From positions 1 through 64,000 of the forward strand of contig JAUZSC010000008.1 of assembly GCA_030949825.1 (NCBI GenBank): DNA of 64,000 nt. Direction: 5' to 3'. The DNA is from Sulfurimonas sp. GTDB lineage: Bacteria > Campylobacterota > Campylobacteria > Campylobacterales > Sulfurimonadaceae. The notes below the pieces were generated by a model that did not search any database, was not told the origin of the DNA, and saw only the letters and a program-made list of their open reading frames with translations. Numbering within the stretch: the stretch's first letter is position 1; every line of letters begins with the position of its first letter. The translations under genes were made by a program, and so were the position numbers. Of this stretch, positions 10,582-20,648 are shown piece after piece.

Positions 10582-11574
10582 TTATATCATTATTATTGCA
10601 GCGATTAAGATATTTACTACTGCGATTGGCATTAATACTTTCCAACATACCCACATCAATTGATCGGGTCTTACATCTGGCCATGCAGCTCTTGTCCATA
10701 AAAAGAAGAAGAAGAAGAATGACACTTTAGCTAGTAAACCTAATGCTCCAAGAAACGAACCGTCACCATAACCACCAAGAAAAAGAAGTGGAATTACGAA
10801 TGAGATAAAGAACATATTTGCATACTCACCAATAAAGAAAAGACCCCATCTCATACCTGAATACTCAGTACCAAAACCATCAACTATTTCATGATCATTT
10901 GCAACAAGGTGGAATGGCGTACGACCAGTCTCAGCAAATGCAGCAATCCAAAATAAAATAAATGCTATAAAACCAACACCGTAAAGATTAAATACTATCC
11001 AACCATTTTCGATCTGGTAATTGTTAAAGTCGATTAACGATAAAGAGCCAACCATCATGATAGGCACTAAAATAGATAAACCTGTAACTACTTCATAGGA
11101 AATAAATACAGCTGCCGAGCGTGCTGCTGAAAGTAAAGAGAACTTATTTGCAGAAGCCATACCACCAAGAAGTGGACCATATAAACCAACACCCATAACA
11201 CTAAGAATGTATAAAATACCAATATTTATATCAGCTACAATTGGATGAACTGTATACCCAAACACTGTAAATTCTGGTAAAAATGGAATTGCTGCTGCTG
11301 CTATAAAAGCTGTTGAAGCAGTTATAACTGGAGCTATTTTAAATATAGGTGCTACAACATTTGTAGGAACGATATCTTCTTTTGTAAAAAGTTTAATCGC
11401 ATCTGCTCCAAACTGTAACATTCCATAAGGTCCAACATTCATTGGTCCTAGTCGTCTTTGCATAAAGGCAAGAACCTTTCGCTCAAAGTAAGTTCCTATA
11501 CCTGCTAATGCAGAAAATACAAGCATTACAACAACAATTTTAATTATTGTTTCAATTAAATATGCTACTTCCAT
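10582..11574 (-). CDS. nuoH: NADH-quinone oxidoreductase subunit H
   Basis: Membrane subunit at the junction with the peripheral arm, forming much of the quinone site; 330 residues, about eight helices. Recognisable segments are FQ-less QRRLGPMNVGPYGMLQ, DAIKLFTKED, and FAETGRTPFHLVANDHEIVDGF followed by GMRWGLFFIGEYANM. It lies 3 bp after the downstream nuoG copy and 10 bp before the corrected nuoI start. Confidence 0.97.
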   Translation of the reverse strand: MEVAYLIETIIKIVVVMLVFSALAGIGTYFERKVLAFMQRRLGPMNVGPYGMLQFGADAIKLFTKEDIVPTNVVAPIFKIAPVITASTAFIAAAAIPFLPEFTVFGYTVHPIVADINIGILYILSVMGVGLYGPLLGGMASANKFSLLSAARSAAVFISYEVVTGLSILVPIMMVGSLSLIDFNNYQIENGWIVFNLYGVGFIAFILFWIAAFAETGRTPFHLVANDHEIVDGFGTEYSGMRWGLFFIGEYANMFFISFVIPLLFLGGYGDGSFLGALGLLAKVSFFFFFFLWTRAAWPDVRPDQLMWVCWKVLMPIAVVNILIAAIIMI

Positions 11575-11577
11575 ATA

Positions 11578-14070
11578 TTACACCTTTTGTATCGAGGCTG
11601 TAGCAAAGCGGTAAGCACTAAACAAAGCCTCTGAATTTAATTTAGAATCAAAGTTTGGTACTACTACGATATTGCCAGCGATTTTATTATCACTTACAAT
11701 ACTTGCCGTTACTTCACCATTTTCACTTTTAACTTTAACACTGTCTCCAGCGTTTAACTCAGAAGTACTTAAAAATTCTTCACTCATATAAATCCCACTT
11801 ACTTCATCTAAGGAAGTAGTTATATTTGTAAAATCACTAAATTGACGTACTGGATTTGCTGCGTAAATTAAAGAACCTTCAAGAGATAATTCTTCATTTA
11901 ATTTTGCAACACTTTCATCCTTAGAAACACTTCGACCCATGTTTTTAAGTACATATCCACGCATCTCTTCACCTGCATTTGTATAATGATTTGGTAATGA
12001 GTCAAACTCAAGCGCTTTAAAACCTTTTCTTGTAGGTAACTCTTTTGTATAATCAATTGTCAATTCACTTTGAAGTCCAAGTGCATTTGCAATATCATTT
12101 AAAGTATAACCACCATAAGAGAGTGCCGCATTTGTAGGATTAACACGCTTATTAATCGAAGTCAATGTCCCCTCTTGCTGATTGATTGCTGGCATATCTA
12201 AATCTCCATCACCTAATGCTGATAAAGTGAAGTCACCTTGAGTGTTATAACCTACACTAAAATCACCTGCCGTTGAACTTAAGTCATTGATAAGTGAAAC
12301 ACCAAGTGTATTTGTTAATGTTGGAATCATAACAACTCTAAACTTAGAATATTTTTCTAAAAGTGCCACAAGTCGTGCACAGTTTTTAGAGTTTGGATGA
12401 TTGTATAAATCTGCTCCAACTACTAAAGAGAAAGTTTCTTTTTTCTTTAAGAATTTTTCTAAAGATTCACCAAATGTATCTGGAGCCCCAAGAAGTGTTA
12501 GAAGTCTATTGTCATCTACTTCAACTTCTTTACTCACTTTTTTAGGAACCATTTTAGATTTTTCTACTTCTATTTCTTCTTCTTCGCCTGTTTCTTCATT
12601 GAGTTTCATCTCTTTAACCATAGTCACGACTTTTTCTTTAATAGTCTCAGTCACCGTTATAGTTTTTGTAGAATGAAATGATTCTAAGTACTCAGTAATC
12701 TCAGATGGAAGTGCTTCTTTATCAGCAAATAAATCCAACATAAGGTAAAGAGCAGCCTCTTCTTGTAATGGCTGATGATTAATACTCATAATACTTTTAC
12801 CCATTGCGTCAATGATTGGATCGGGTACTGGGTGGAAGTATAAACCTGCACCTTTGTTTACTGTAAGAGAATTATTAAAAGCATAACGTGCATTTGGATT
12901 ATCTGTTTTTAAAGCAGAACCAATAGAAACTATAAAGTTACTGGCAGCCATTTCTTTTAAATCACTTGAATAAAGACGCGTACCACTTAAAGATGAGTAA
13001 TCTGCTAAAAATGTTTGAAATGCTTTTGCTTCATCATTTACAAGTTTGTATCCAAATTCATCTTTTAACTTTTCTAAAATATATGCTTCTTCATTTGTAA
13101 TCGTTGAAGTAAACTTAATCGTATCAGCTTTTTTGAAAGCTTCAATAGCTTTTGCAAAGGCAACAGTATCTTTAGTCACATCATCATTTTGATAATCAAA
13201 TCCATATCTACCTGCACCACAAAGAGAAACATAATTCCACTCATTCATTACACGGTAAATTCTATCATCTGGATTATCAACACTTGTATGCTTAATGTCA
13301 TAAGTAATCTGACAACCAGCAGAACAATGTCCACATGTTGCAGGAACTTGACTTAACTCCCAAGCATTTGACTTATACATAAACTCAGTATCAACAAGTG
13401 CTCCGACTGGACACACAGATGCACACTCTCCACACGAAGTACAGTCAAGTACATCAGTGCCGTTGGTTAAACCAATAACCGACTTGTTAAGTTTGTTCCA
13501 CATTGCATACGCGTCTTTTGGCATCTCTTCTTTATATACTGCTTCGAGAGGGTTAGCTCCACGAGCTATAGTTTTAAGAGAATTATCACCAATCATATCT
13601 TTACAAGCAGTAACACAACGCTCACAAACGATACAAAGACCCGGATCGTAGTGTAAGTGACCCCAATCATGAGAACTTCTGTCTACATCTTGTACTGCGT
13701 AGCTTTGAGAATCTACACCCATCTCAAGTGTATAGTTTTGTAACTCACACTCACCAGATTGATCACAAACACCACATTGAAGAGGATGATTTACATCATA
13801 TACTTCCATAATTGCACGGCGTTCTTTTTCAATGGTCTCAGTAGAAGTAGTAATAGACATACCGTCCTTACTTTTTGCATTACAAGCATAGGCTTGTTTT
13901 CCGTCAACTTCAACAAGACATATACGACAGGCTAAAGTCGGGCTACATCTACTTAAATAACAAATTGCAGGAATAAAAATATCATTCGCACGAGCAGCAT
14001 TTAAAATAAATGTACCCTCTTGCGTTTGTATTTCTTTCCCGTCAATGTTGATTGTAATATTATTGCTCAT
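11578..14070 (-). CDS. nuoG: NADH-quinone oxidoreductase subunit G, copy next to nuoH
   Basis: Iron-sulfur subunit of the complex I peripheral arm, 830 residues. In order: a [2Fe-2S] ferredoxin-like domain (C37..C48..C51..C63 region, CSPTLACRIC), the HPLQCGVCDQSGECE motif of cluster N5, two [4Fe-4S] motifs (CIVCERCVTAC and CTSCGECASVCPVGA), then a molybdopterin-oxidoreductase-like domain opening with CGHCSAGC and ending with a small beta-barrel. Residues about 463-525 form a charged low-complexity insertion rich in K, E, T and V (for example NEETGEEEEIEVEKSK) that the tandem copy lacks. It overlaps the neighbouring nuoG copy by 11 bp. Which copy occupies the canonical NuoG place cannot be decided from sequence. 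Confidence 0.93.
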   Translation of the reverse strand: MSNNITINIDGKEIQTQEGTFILNAARANDIFIPAICYLSRCSPTLACRICLVEVDGKQAYACNAKSKDGMSITTSTETIEKERRAIMEVYDVNHPLQCGVCDQSGECELQNYTLEMGVDSQSYAVQDVDRSSHDWGHLHYDPGLCIVCERCVTACKDMIGDNSLKTIARGANPLEAVYKEEMPKDAYAMWNKLNKSVIGLTNGTDVLDCTSCGECASVCPVGALVDTEFMYKSNAWELSQVPATCGHCSAGCQITYDIKHTSVDNPDDRIYRVMNEWNYVSLCGAGRYGFDYQNDDVTKDTVAFAKAIEAFKKADTIKFTSTITNEEAYILEKLKDEFGYKLVNDEAKAFQTFLADYSSLSGTRLYSSDLKEMAASNFIVSIGSALKTDNPNARYAFNNSLTVNKGAGLYFHPVPDPIIDAMGKSIMSINHQPLQEEAALYLMLDLFADKEALPSEITEYLESFHSTKTITVTETIKEKVVTMVKEMKLNEETGEEEEIEVEKSKMVPKKVSKEVEVDDNRLLTLLGAPDTFGESLEKFLKKKETFSLVVGADLYNHPNSKNCARLVALLEKYSKFRVVMIPTLTNTLGVSLINDLSSTAGDFSVGYNTQGDFTLSALGDGDLDMPAINQQEGTLTSINKRVNPTNAALSYGGYTLNDIANALGLQSELTIDYTKELPTRKGFKALEFDSLPNHYTNAGEEMRGYVLKNMGRSVSKDESVAKLNEELSLEGSLIYAANPVRQFSDFTNITTSLDEVSGIYMSEEFLSTSELNAGDSVKVKSENGEVTASIVSDNKIAGNIVVVPNFDSKLNSEALFSAYRFATASIQKV

Positions 14071-16321
14071 TGCTTACTCTCACTATTTTGGATTTTTCAA
14101 ATTTATAACTACTTGCATCTACTGCTATGTCAAATGTAGGGTTCAATGCGATTGTTCCCTTAAGTTCTTTGTCTAATTTAAATTCTCTGAGGATAGTTTT
14201 AGAGCCAAAAGTAATCTCTATTTTGTCCCCATCAGAAATTTTAGCCGCGGCTGCAAACTGAGCAGAACCTCTTAAAGATGTATCCCGTTCAAGTTGCTTC
14301 GTAGTATTTGTGTAGGCATTAAATTGTAGCACTGGGTTAGAATGATAAATAACAGTACCGTTAAACTCAGGCAAATCTTCTATAACTTCTAAACTTCCGT
14401 CCATTTTACAGCTTACTTCATCAAGAATATATCCACGAGTATCATTTCCGTATTTATCTAAAAAATTCTCTAGTGCGTCAAACTCAACTGCTTTAAAACC
14501 AGCATCTGCGCTTAACTCTTTTGTGCAGTCGATAGTATTTCTATGTTTGATACCACACGCTAATAAAATATCATTTAAAGTATATCCATCAAATGAAAGT
14601 GCTGCATTTGTAGGAAGAACTTTGTTATCAATACTAACAAAACTACCTTCTTGCTGGTTAAGTGCAGGAATAGATAAATTTGCAAATTCTAAAGATGAAA
14701 TAACATAATTTCCAGATGCGTTATAACCAACAACATCTAAAGTTTCTTCATCTACATCTAAATCATTGATAAGTGAAACACCAAGTGTATTTACTTCAGA
14801 CGGAATCACAAGTACGCAAAACGCAGTGTATTTTTCAATAAGTGCCGCTAATTTTGCGATGTTATTTGCGCGTTTATGTGCCATCATATCTGAACCAATA
14901 ATAAGCACATGATTTTGTGTACGCTTAAAGGTCTTCATCATTAAAGTAAATTCTTCTTCACCAATGTTACTCTCAGCACCAAGATAACCTAAATCAAGAG
15001 CATCAAAAAATGCTCTTTCTTCATCTTCTAAGGAAACATCTTTTAAAAGTGTATTTGCTAAAAGAGCCATAACACCCTCTTCTGAACCTGCTTCGTACTT
15101 CATAAGTTGTGTAGCAGTATTTTGCATTAACTCATCTTCTAATGGATGGGCATATACTATTTTCGCACCGTTATGTCTCGAAGCTGTTGTAAGTGCGTAT
15201 CGCACAGCTGGATTATCTGTTGCAACGCGAGTACCGATAACAATAGCAGCATCTGCGAGTTTAACAGCATCGAGTGTTGCACTGTAATGTTTCTTACCGC
15301 TTACACTTGAGTAAGCTTTCATAAACGAAGCAAAAAGGCGTGCATCTTCATTAAAAAGTTTCATTCCGTATTTAGCTTTTAACTCACCAAGCATATACGC
15401 TTCTTCATTTGTAATCATTGATGAAAAACGAATAGCTTTTGCATTTTGTATAGCATCTACAGCTTTTACTAATTCTGCCTCGTTTTTTTCGCCCTTGTTA
15501 TCAAAGTCAAATCCAAAACGACCTGCCCCACAAAGAGAAGTAAATTCAAAATTATTTGTAACTCTATAAATAGACTCTGCATTATCATCAATAGAAGTCG
15601 TTCTCGTTTCATACTCAAGCGAACAACCACCCGAACAATGCGCACATGTAGCAGGAATTTTATTTAATTCCCATGCGTTTGCAGTGTACTGAAAGTCAGA
15701 ACTCACAAGTGCTCCAACTGGACATACAGCGATACATTCACCACAAAAAGTACAGTCAAGTTTATCAGAGTTTTTAGGAATAATTATAGAAGAATATCCA
15801 CCAAATTTAATGTCAATAGCATCATCACCGATAACTTCATTACAAACATGAACACATTTTTCACATAAAATACATAAAGCTGGATCATAATTAATCAAGC
15901 CCCAATGCTGTATTTTACGATCTAAGTCTTTTGCTGCAAAATTTTGTTGTCCTACATTAAACTCTAAAGTTTTATTTTGTAAGTCACATGCACCCGACTT
16001 GTCACAAACACCACATTCAAGAGGATGATTTACATCATACAGTTTCATAATATTTGTTCGTTCATATTCTAAAGCTTCAGAGTTTGTTGTAATTTTAACA
16101 CCCTCAGTTGGAGGAGTGTTACAAGAAAGAACAACACCATCTAAACCCTCTGCTTCAACAGAGCACATACGACACGATGCGCACGGTGATGTTTTAGAAA
16201 TATAACACATAGTAGGAATGTAGATGTCATTTTTACGAGCGACTTGTAAAATGGTTTCGCCTTTTTTGGCTTGCACACTTTGTCCGTCAATCGTAAAACT
16301 AATCATTGTATCACTACTCAT
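14060..16321 (-). CDS. Second NADH-quinone oxidoreductase subunit G
   Basis: A 753-residue paralogue of the adjacent NuoG with the same architecture: [2Fe-2S] domain (CYISKTSPCASCRMC), HPLECGVCDKSGACD, CILCEKCVHVC, CTFCGECIAVCPVGA and CAHCSGGC, then the molybdopterin-like domain. The paralogues share colinear features throughout (for example LPTNAALSFDGYTLNDI here and NPTNAALSYGGYTLNDI there), so they arose by tandem duplication. Both keep all cluster cysteines, suggesting both are functional. It sits 3 bp after the NuoF-like gene. The extra NuoG may add a second electron-entry branch or allow an alternative partner; this is inference. Confidence 0.9.
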   Translation of the reverse strand: MSSDTMISFTIDGQSVQAKKGETILQVARKNDIYIPTMCYISKTSPCASCRMCSVEAEGLDGVVLSCNTPPTEGVKITTNSEALEYERTNIMKLYDVNHPLECGVCDKSGACDLQNKTLEFNVGQQNFAAKDLDRKIQHWGLINYDPALCILCEKCVHVCNEVIGDDAIDIKFGGYSSIIIPKNSDKLDCTFCGECIAVCPVGALVSSDFQYTANAWELNKIPATCAHCSGGCSLEYETRTTSIDDNAESIYRVTNNFEFTSLCGAGRFGFDFDNKGEKNEAELVKAVDAIQNAKAIRFSSMITNEEAYMLGELKAKYGMKLFNEDARLFASFMKAYSSVSGKKHYSATLDAVKLADAAIVIGTRVATDNPAVRYALTTASRHNGAKIVYAHPLEDELMQNTATQLMKYEAGSEEGVMALLANTLLKDVSLEDEERAFFDALDLGYLGAESNIGEEEFTLMMKTFKRTQNHVLIIGSDMMAHKRANNIAKLAALIEKYTAFCVLVIPSEVNTLGVSLINDLDVDEETLDVVGYNASGNYVISSLEFANLSIPALNQQEGSFVSIDNKVLPTNAALSFDGYTLNDILLACGIKHRNTIDCTKELSADAGFKAVEFDALENFLDKYGNDTRGYILDEVSCKMDGSLEVIEDLPEFNGTVIYHSNPVLQFNAYTNTTKQLERDTSLRGSAQFAAAAKISDGDKIEITFGSKTILREFKLDKELKGTIALNPTFDIAVDASSYKFEKSKIVRVSNEQ

Positions 16322-16324
16322 AAT

Positions 16325-18358
16325 TTATGCCTGAACCATAGCAATATAATAACAACGCATACAACGGTCAGCTTCAGCTAATGCTTGTTCTTGCGTAAAT
16401 CCAAGATTTACTTCTTCGTTGTTTTCTCTTCTAAATGCAGCATCTAAAACCATGCTATGTTCACGAGGAACACCTGGCAACCAACCAGTTACCACTTCTT
16501 TTTTATCATACACTTTTAGTTTAGATAAATGGTCTTCCATGATTTCGTCATCAGTTAAGCTAACTTCACCCGTAAGAACATATCTGCTCATTACAGATGC
16601 TCCGCGTTTTGCTTGACCAACTGCATTTACAATAGTCATTGGACCGTATTCACAATCGCCTGATGTAAAAATACCCTTGCGTGATGTCATATAATCTTTA
16701 CCATTTGTAAGAAGCGTTCCCCAAGATGTTTTAGCAAGTTCCCATTCCTCTGGTAAATGACTAAATTCTGGAGCTTGTGACACAGCAGGAATAAGGTAAT
16801 CAACTTCAATAACTTCTGAAGCACCTTCAATCTTAACAAGTTGTGCGCGCCCACCATCAGGGTCAGGAACAAGTTCAAACTTATCAACAAGAAGAGACTT
16901 AAGCACATCGTCTTCATCATTCATAGTATTTACTGCTGAGTGGAACATAAATTCTACACCCTCTTCAACAGCTTCATGGTACTCTTCATAGGTAGTGTTA
17001 CGAATAATTGTTTTTTCATCACGACGATAAATCATAATTACACGCTTTGCTCCAGCACGAATAGAACAACGAACAACATCCATAGATGTAAAACCACCAC
17101 CAACACAGGCAACAGTTTTACCAGTTAAGTCTACAAATTCTTCATCAATTGCGTATTCTTTTCTTTCATCAGGTGTAAGTTTAATATCGAATTTCTCATA
17201 TAAATTTACTTTATCAAGAAAATCAATTGCTCCCCAATAACCTTCGATTTCTGGACGCTCATTATCACATCTAACTTTTTTAGAGATTCGAGTTCCAGAT
17301 GCAATCATAGTAGCGTCGTACTCTTTGTCAAATCGAATCATATCTTCTTGAGATACTTTGTGATTCACTATAAAGTTAACACCCATATCTTTAACGCATT
17401 CGATATCCTTAAGGTACTTTTCCCATGGCATTCTGTATTCTGGAACACCTACAGTAACCTCGCCACCAAGAACTGGTAGTTCCTCATACACATCAACTTC
17501 TACGCCATCAGCAGCAAGATAATACGCAGTCGTTAAACCAGCAGGACCAGCTCCAATAACGGCCACTCTTTTACCATTGCTTTCTTGTTTTTCCATTGGA
17601 TGAAAAAAGTCATACGCATGATCAGTTTCCCAGTCAGCACCTAAACGCTTAAGAGCCATAATAGAAATAGGCTCATCTAAATTAGTACGGCGACAAGCAT
17701 CTTCACAAGGATGTGGACAAACACGACCACAAACATGTGCAAGTGGCATAGTCTGTCGTGTAGCTTCAAGGGAATCATCAAAGCGTAAATCTCGAACACC
17801 CTCAATATAACCAGGAATATCAACATGTGATGGACACGCATCTGTACACGGTGCAGTTATTTTTGCAATGTAACCTATGCTTTCATCATAATGAATTGAT
17901 TTTGTTTGATTATTTATAGCATCCATAAAAGTATCTTCAAAGTGTTCCATTAAATCAAGTATAGGATTGGGAACAGTTTTTCCAATCTCACACTTTGAAG
18001 TAATTTGCATACTTTTACCAATCTCTTTTAAGTGTTCCATATCAGATACAGCACCTTCACCACGCGCAATTTTATCCAGCGTATCGTATAGAATCTGTCC
18101 ACCCCATCTACCAGGTGCACATCTTCCACATGCTTCAGAATAAACTTGATACTGAGCAGCATATTCCATCGCTAAACGGATAACATCTACTTGGGCGTCA
18201 AATAATGCAACACCATCCCAGCCTATAAAAGCCCGAGAATCACGGTGGTCATCGTATGTTGCTGGTAAATTATAAGCTGATTCTTCCCACTCTTCTTCAG
18301 GTTTTCCTTTATTGTTTATAGACTCACCATTCCAAGTTGAAAAATAGACTTTACTCAT
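16325..18358 (-). CDS. NuoF-like iron-sulfur domain fused to a GltD-like FAD/NAD(P) oxidoreductase
   Basis: Occupies the nuoF place but is not a normal NuoF. Residues about 40-150 resemble the C-terminal Fe-S domain of NuoF, yet the cluster motif reads CGRCAPGR (77-84), with glycine in place of one cysteine of the usual CGxCxPCR; C123 could be the distal ligand. Residues 171-225 carry the cysteine-rich Fer4 domain of glutamate synthase small subunits (CTDACPSHVD, CGRVCPHPCEDAC). FAD (GAGPAGL, 279-285) and NAD(P) (VACVGGGFTSMD) Rossmann motifs follow, and the protein ends with RCMRC. The FMN/NADH-binding domain of true NuoF is absent. It probably feeds electrons from NAD(P)H or another donor into the NuoG subunits. 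677 residues. Confidence 0.85.
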   Translation of the reverse strand: MSKVYFSTWNGESINNKGKPEEEWEESAYNLPATYDDHRDSRAFIGWDGVALFDAQVDVIRLAMEYAAQYQVYSEACGRCAPGRWGGQILYDTLDKIARGEGAVSDMEHLKEIGKSMQITSKCEIGKTVPNPILDLMEHFEDTFMDAINNQTKSIHYDESIGYIAKITAPCTDACPSHVDIPGYIEGVRDLRFDDSLEATRQTMPLAHVCGRVCPHPCEDACRRTNLDEPISIMALKRLGADWETDHAYDFFHPMEKQESNGKRVAVIGAGPAGLTTAYYLAADGVEVDVYEELPVLGGEVTVGVPEYRMPWEKYLKDIECVKDMGVNFIVNHKVSQEDMIRFDKEYDATMIASGTRISKKVRCDNERPEIEGYWGAIDFLDKVNLYEKFDIKLTPDERKEYAIDEEFVDLTGKTVACVGGGFTSMDVVRCSIRAGAKRVIMIYRRDEKTIIRNTTYEEYHEAVEEGVEFMFHSAVNTMNDEDDVLKSLLVDKFELVPDPDGGRAQLVKIEGASEVIEVDYLIPAVSQAPEFSHLPEEWELAKTSWGTLLTNGKDYMTSRKGIFTSGDCEYGPMTIVNAVGQAKRGASVMSRYVLTGEVSLTDDEIMEDHLSKLKVYDKKEVVTGWLPGVPREHSMVLDAAFRRENNEEVNLGFTQEQALAEADRCMRCYYIAMVQA

Positions 18359-18367
18359 AATATAATC

Positions 18368-18589
18368 CTATTTTTTTAAAACGAGAGTCCAATCGACTTC
18401 GTTAAATTTTAAAGAGTTCATCAGTTCGTACCCACACTCTTTAGCTAAATCTGCCGATCTTTGAATAGGTGTAAAATCACCTATTTCAAATAAAAAGATA
18501 GCAACTTCACCTGCTTTATGCTCGCCTAAAATCTCTTTCATACGAGGCTCAAATTCATTTTTTAAATGTCTTAAATCATATCTTTTCAT
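18368..18589 (-). CDS. Short NuoE-like protein of the complex I operon
   Basis: A 73-residue soluble protein in the nuoE position, one base overlapping the nuoD stop region and 9 bp before the NuoF-like gene. It lacks the [2Fe-2S] thioredoxin-like fold cysteines of genuine NuoE; only one cysteine is present (in AKECGYELM). Campylobacterota are known to have a small unrelated or reduced protein here (the Cj1575 position in Campylobacter jejuni), and this is presumably the counterpart. Function unknown, possibly a connector between NuoCD and the unusual input module. Confidence 0.7.
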   Translation of the reverse strand: MKRYDLRHLKNEFEPRMKEILGEHKAGEVAIFLFEIGDFTPIQRSADLAKECGYELMNSLKFNEVDWTLVLKK

Positions 18590-19830
18590 TATCTGTCCAC
18601 TTCCCCAAAAACAATATTTGTTGTTCCAATAATAGAAACAACATCTGGAATATAGTGACCAGGTAAAAGGTCAGTTAAAATTCCTGTGTGCCAAAATGAT
18701 GGGCCACGAAGCTTGAGTCTGTATGGATACGGTCCACCTTGAGAGTTGATATAAAACCCAAGTTCACCTTTTGGTGATTCCGTTGCTACATACACTTCTC
18801 CAACTGGAGGTCGCATACCTTGTGTTACAAGAACAAAGTGTTGCATAAGTGAATAATTTTGTGTCATAATATCTAGCTTTGGAGCTGAAATATATTTAGG
18901 AGAATGTGCCATTAAAGCAGTCTCATTATTTTTAACGCACTCTTCATACATAGCGATTGTTTGATAAAGAATCTTTGCAGTTTCTCTCATCTCTTCCATA
19001 TATACACGGTAACGAGCAAAGTTATCACCCTTGTCTGACCAAGGAACATTAAATTCTATTTCGTCATACAATTCATACGGTTCTTCTTTACGAATGTCCC
19101 ATTGTACGCCAGATGCACGAAGCATTGGACCTGTACAACCCCAAGAAAGTGCCATCTCTTTAGAAACAACTCCAACTTCTTCCATTCTCATAAGCCAGAT
19201 TCTGTTTGTATCTAACAAATCTTCATAATCTTTTATATTTTGTGGAAGTTTATTTAAAAATGTTCTTAGTTCATGAATAAATGAATCTTGAATATCTAAA
19301 GGAACACCTCCGATTCTAATAGCTGCATGTGTTAAACGCGCGCCACAATAACCTTCAATAATATCCATTAGATATTCTCTTTCTCTAAATGCATAAAGAA
19401 AAATCGTCATCGCACCGATGTCTAGCGCAGTAGTTGCTAACCAAAAAAGATGCGACATTAAACGGTTAATCTCTAAAAGCATCATACGGATAACTTTTGC
19501 ACGACGAGGAACTTCTAAACCAATAAGTTTTTCAACAGCAAGTGCAAAACCATAGTTGTTCGATGAAGATGCAATATAATCCATTCTATCTGTTGTAGGC
19601 ATAAACTCATTATAAATCATGTTTTCAGCCATTTTTTCCATACCACGGTGCAAGTAACCTATGTCTGGATGCGCCTTCACAATTTGTTCTTGTTGAAGGT
19701 GAAGCATTAAACGCAACTGACCATGCGCAGATGGATGCTGAGGACCGAAGTTTAGTACGAGTTCATTGTCATCTCTATCAAATGTAATATTTTCAAAGAA
19801 GGGTGTTAATCTATTTTTTACCTGTGCCAT
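18589..19830 (-). CDS. nuoD: NADH-quinone oxidoreductase subunit D
   Basis: Complex I subunit homologous to the large subunit of [NiFe] hydrogenases but without metal ligands; forms the quinone pocket with NuoB. 413 residues. Typical stretches are [52 protein letters not shown] and the C-terminal [19 protein letters not shown]. It follows nuoC by 11 bp. Confidence 0.97.
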   Translation of the reverse strand: MAQVKNRLTPFFENITFDRDDNELVLNFGPQHPSAHGQLRLMLHLQQEQIVKAHPDIGYLHRGMEKMAENMIYNEFMPTTDRMDYIASSSNNYGFALAVEKLIGLEVPRRAKVIRMMLLEINRLMSHLFWLATTALDIGAMTIFLYAFREREYLMDIIEGYCGARLTHAAIRIGGVPLDIQDSFIHELRTFLNKLPQNIKDYEDLLDTNRIWLMRMEEVGVVSKEMALSWGCTGPMLRASGVQWDIRKEEPYELYDEIEFNVPWSDKGDNFARYRVYMEEMRETAKILYQTIAMYEECVKNNETALMAHSPKYISAPKLDIMTQNYSLMQHFVLVTQGMRPPVGEVYVATESPKGELGFYINSQGGPYPYRLKLRGPSFWHTGILTDLLPGHYIPDVVSIIGTTNIVFGEVDR

Positions 19831-19841
19831 ATTCTACCGCC

Positions 19842-20648
19842 CTATCTATTTATATCATCAATGATTTTTGATGACTTTTTATCGAATTTTTTAATCAAGA
19901 ACACGCCACCTTCTTCTTGGTAGTCCTGCTCAACTTTTGGTTCATCACCTGTGATTTTAGTTCCCTTAGGAACTTCATAACCTAAACGAGCAAAACGCTC
20001 AGAATCGTATCTATCTACTCTTGCAGTGTCACGGATTTCAGGCCCTATAATATCTCTTGCTTCTTTACCATAAATTTTATCTACTTCATACCAAGCAGCA
20101 AATTCATCACCTTCTAATGGGTATGTTTTAAGAAGTGGATTTCCTTGCCAGTCGTATGGCATAAGAATTCTTTTCATAAATGGATGGTTATTTGCTTCGA
20201 TTCCAAACATGTCAAACATTTCACGCTCGCTCCAATCAGCAGAACGAAAAAGTTTTTCAACAGAATCAACAGCTTGACCATTGTCTATAAAGTATTTAAT
20301 ACGAATACGCTTACGCTTGTTCATACTTAGCATCTGATAAAAAATCTCAAATGTATTGTCTTTAGCTAGCCAGTCAATCGCAGACATTTCTGAAAGTTGT
20401 GTATATTCTAGCTCATCACGAGCCAGTTCTAAAACACCGTAAATATCTCTAGCATTGATATAAACTACCATCTGTCCAACTTGAATAAAAGACTCTTTTA
20501 CTTCAAATTTTGCAGAAATAGCAGCAAGATCTGCTGCAAAAACTGCGTCAGATGCTACTTCTTGTTTAGGAACCTGTGGAGCTACATAAAATCTATCTGT
20601 ATAGTAAGCTTTTGCTTGTACATCGTCTTTGGGAGTATAGGCTCTCAT
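19842..20648 (-). CDS. nuoC: NADH-quinone oxidoreductase subunit C
   Basis: Peripheral-arm scaffold subunit, 268 residues. The 30-kDa signature lies in WSEREMFDMFGIEANNHP followed by KRILMPYDWQGNPLLKTYPL. An N-terminal extension of about 50 residues precedes the domain and a charged tail ends the protein. The start codon at 20648 overlaps the nuoB stop by one base. NuoC and NuoD are separate genes, unlike the fused E. coli NuoCD. Confidence 0.95.
   Translation of the reverse strand: MRAYTPKDDVQAKAYYTDRFYVAPQVPKQEVASDAVFAADLAAISAKFEVKESFIQVGQMVVYINARDIYGVLELARDELEYTQLSEMSAIDWLAKDNTFEIFYQMLSMNKRKRIRIKYFIDNGQAVDSVEKLFRSADWSEREMFDMFGIEANNHPFMKRILMPYDWQGNPLLKTYPLEGDEFAAWYEVDKIYGKEARDIIGPEIRDTARVDRYDSERFARLGYEVPKGTKITGDEPKVEQDYQEEGGVFLIKKFDKKSSKIIDDINR

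Noticed and set aside
10395..10730. A plus-strand open frame opposite nuoI/nuoH
   Set aside because: It runs antisense to well-supported genes, lacks an RBS and has unlikely composition (Arg/Leu/Ile runs).
16687..16920. Small hydrophobic ORF inside the NuoF-like gene
   Set aside because: It is an alternative frame of a well-conserved coding region with no RBS.
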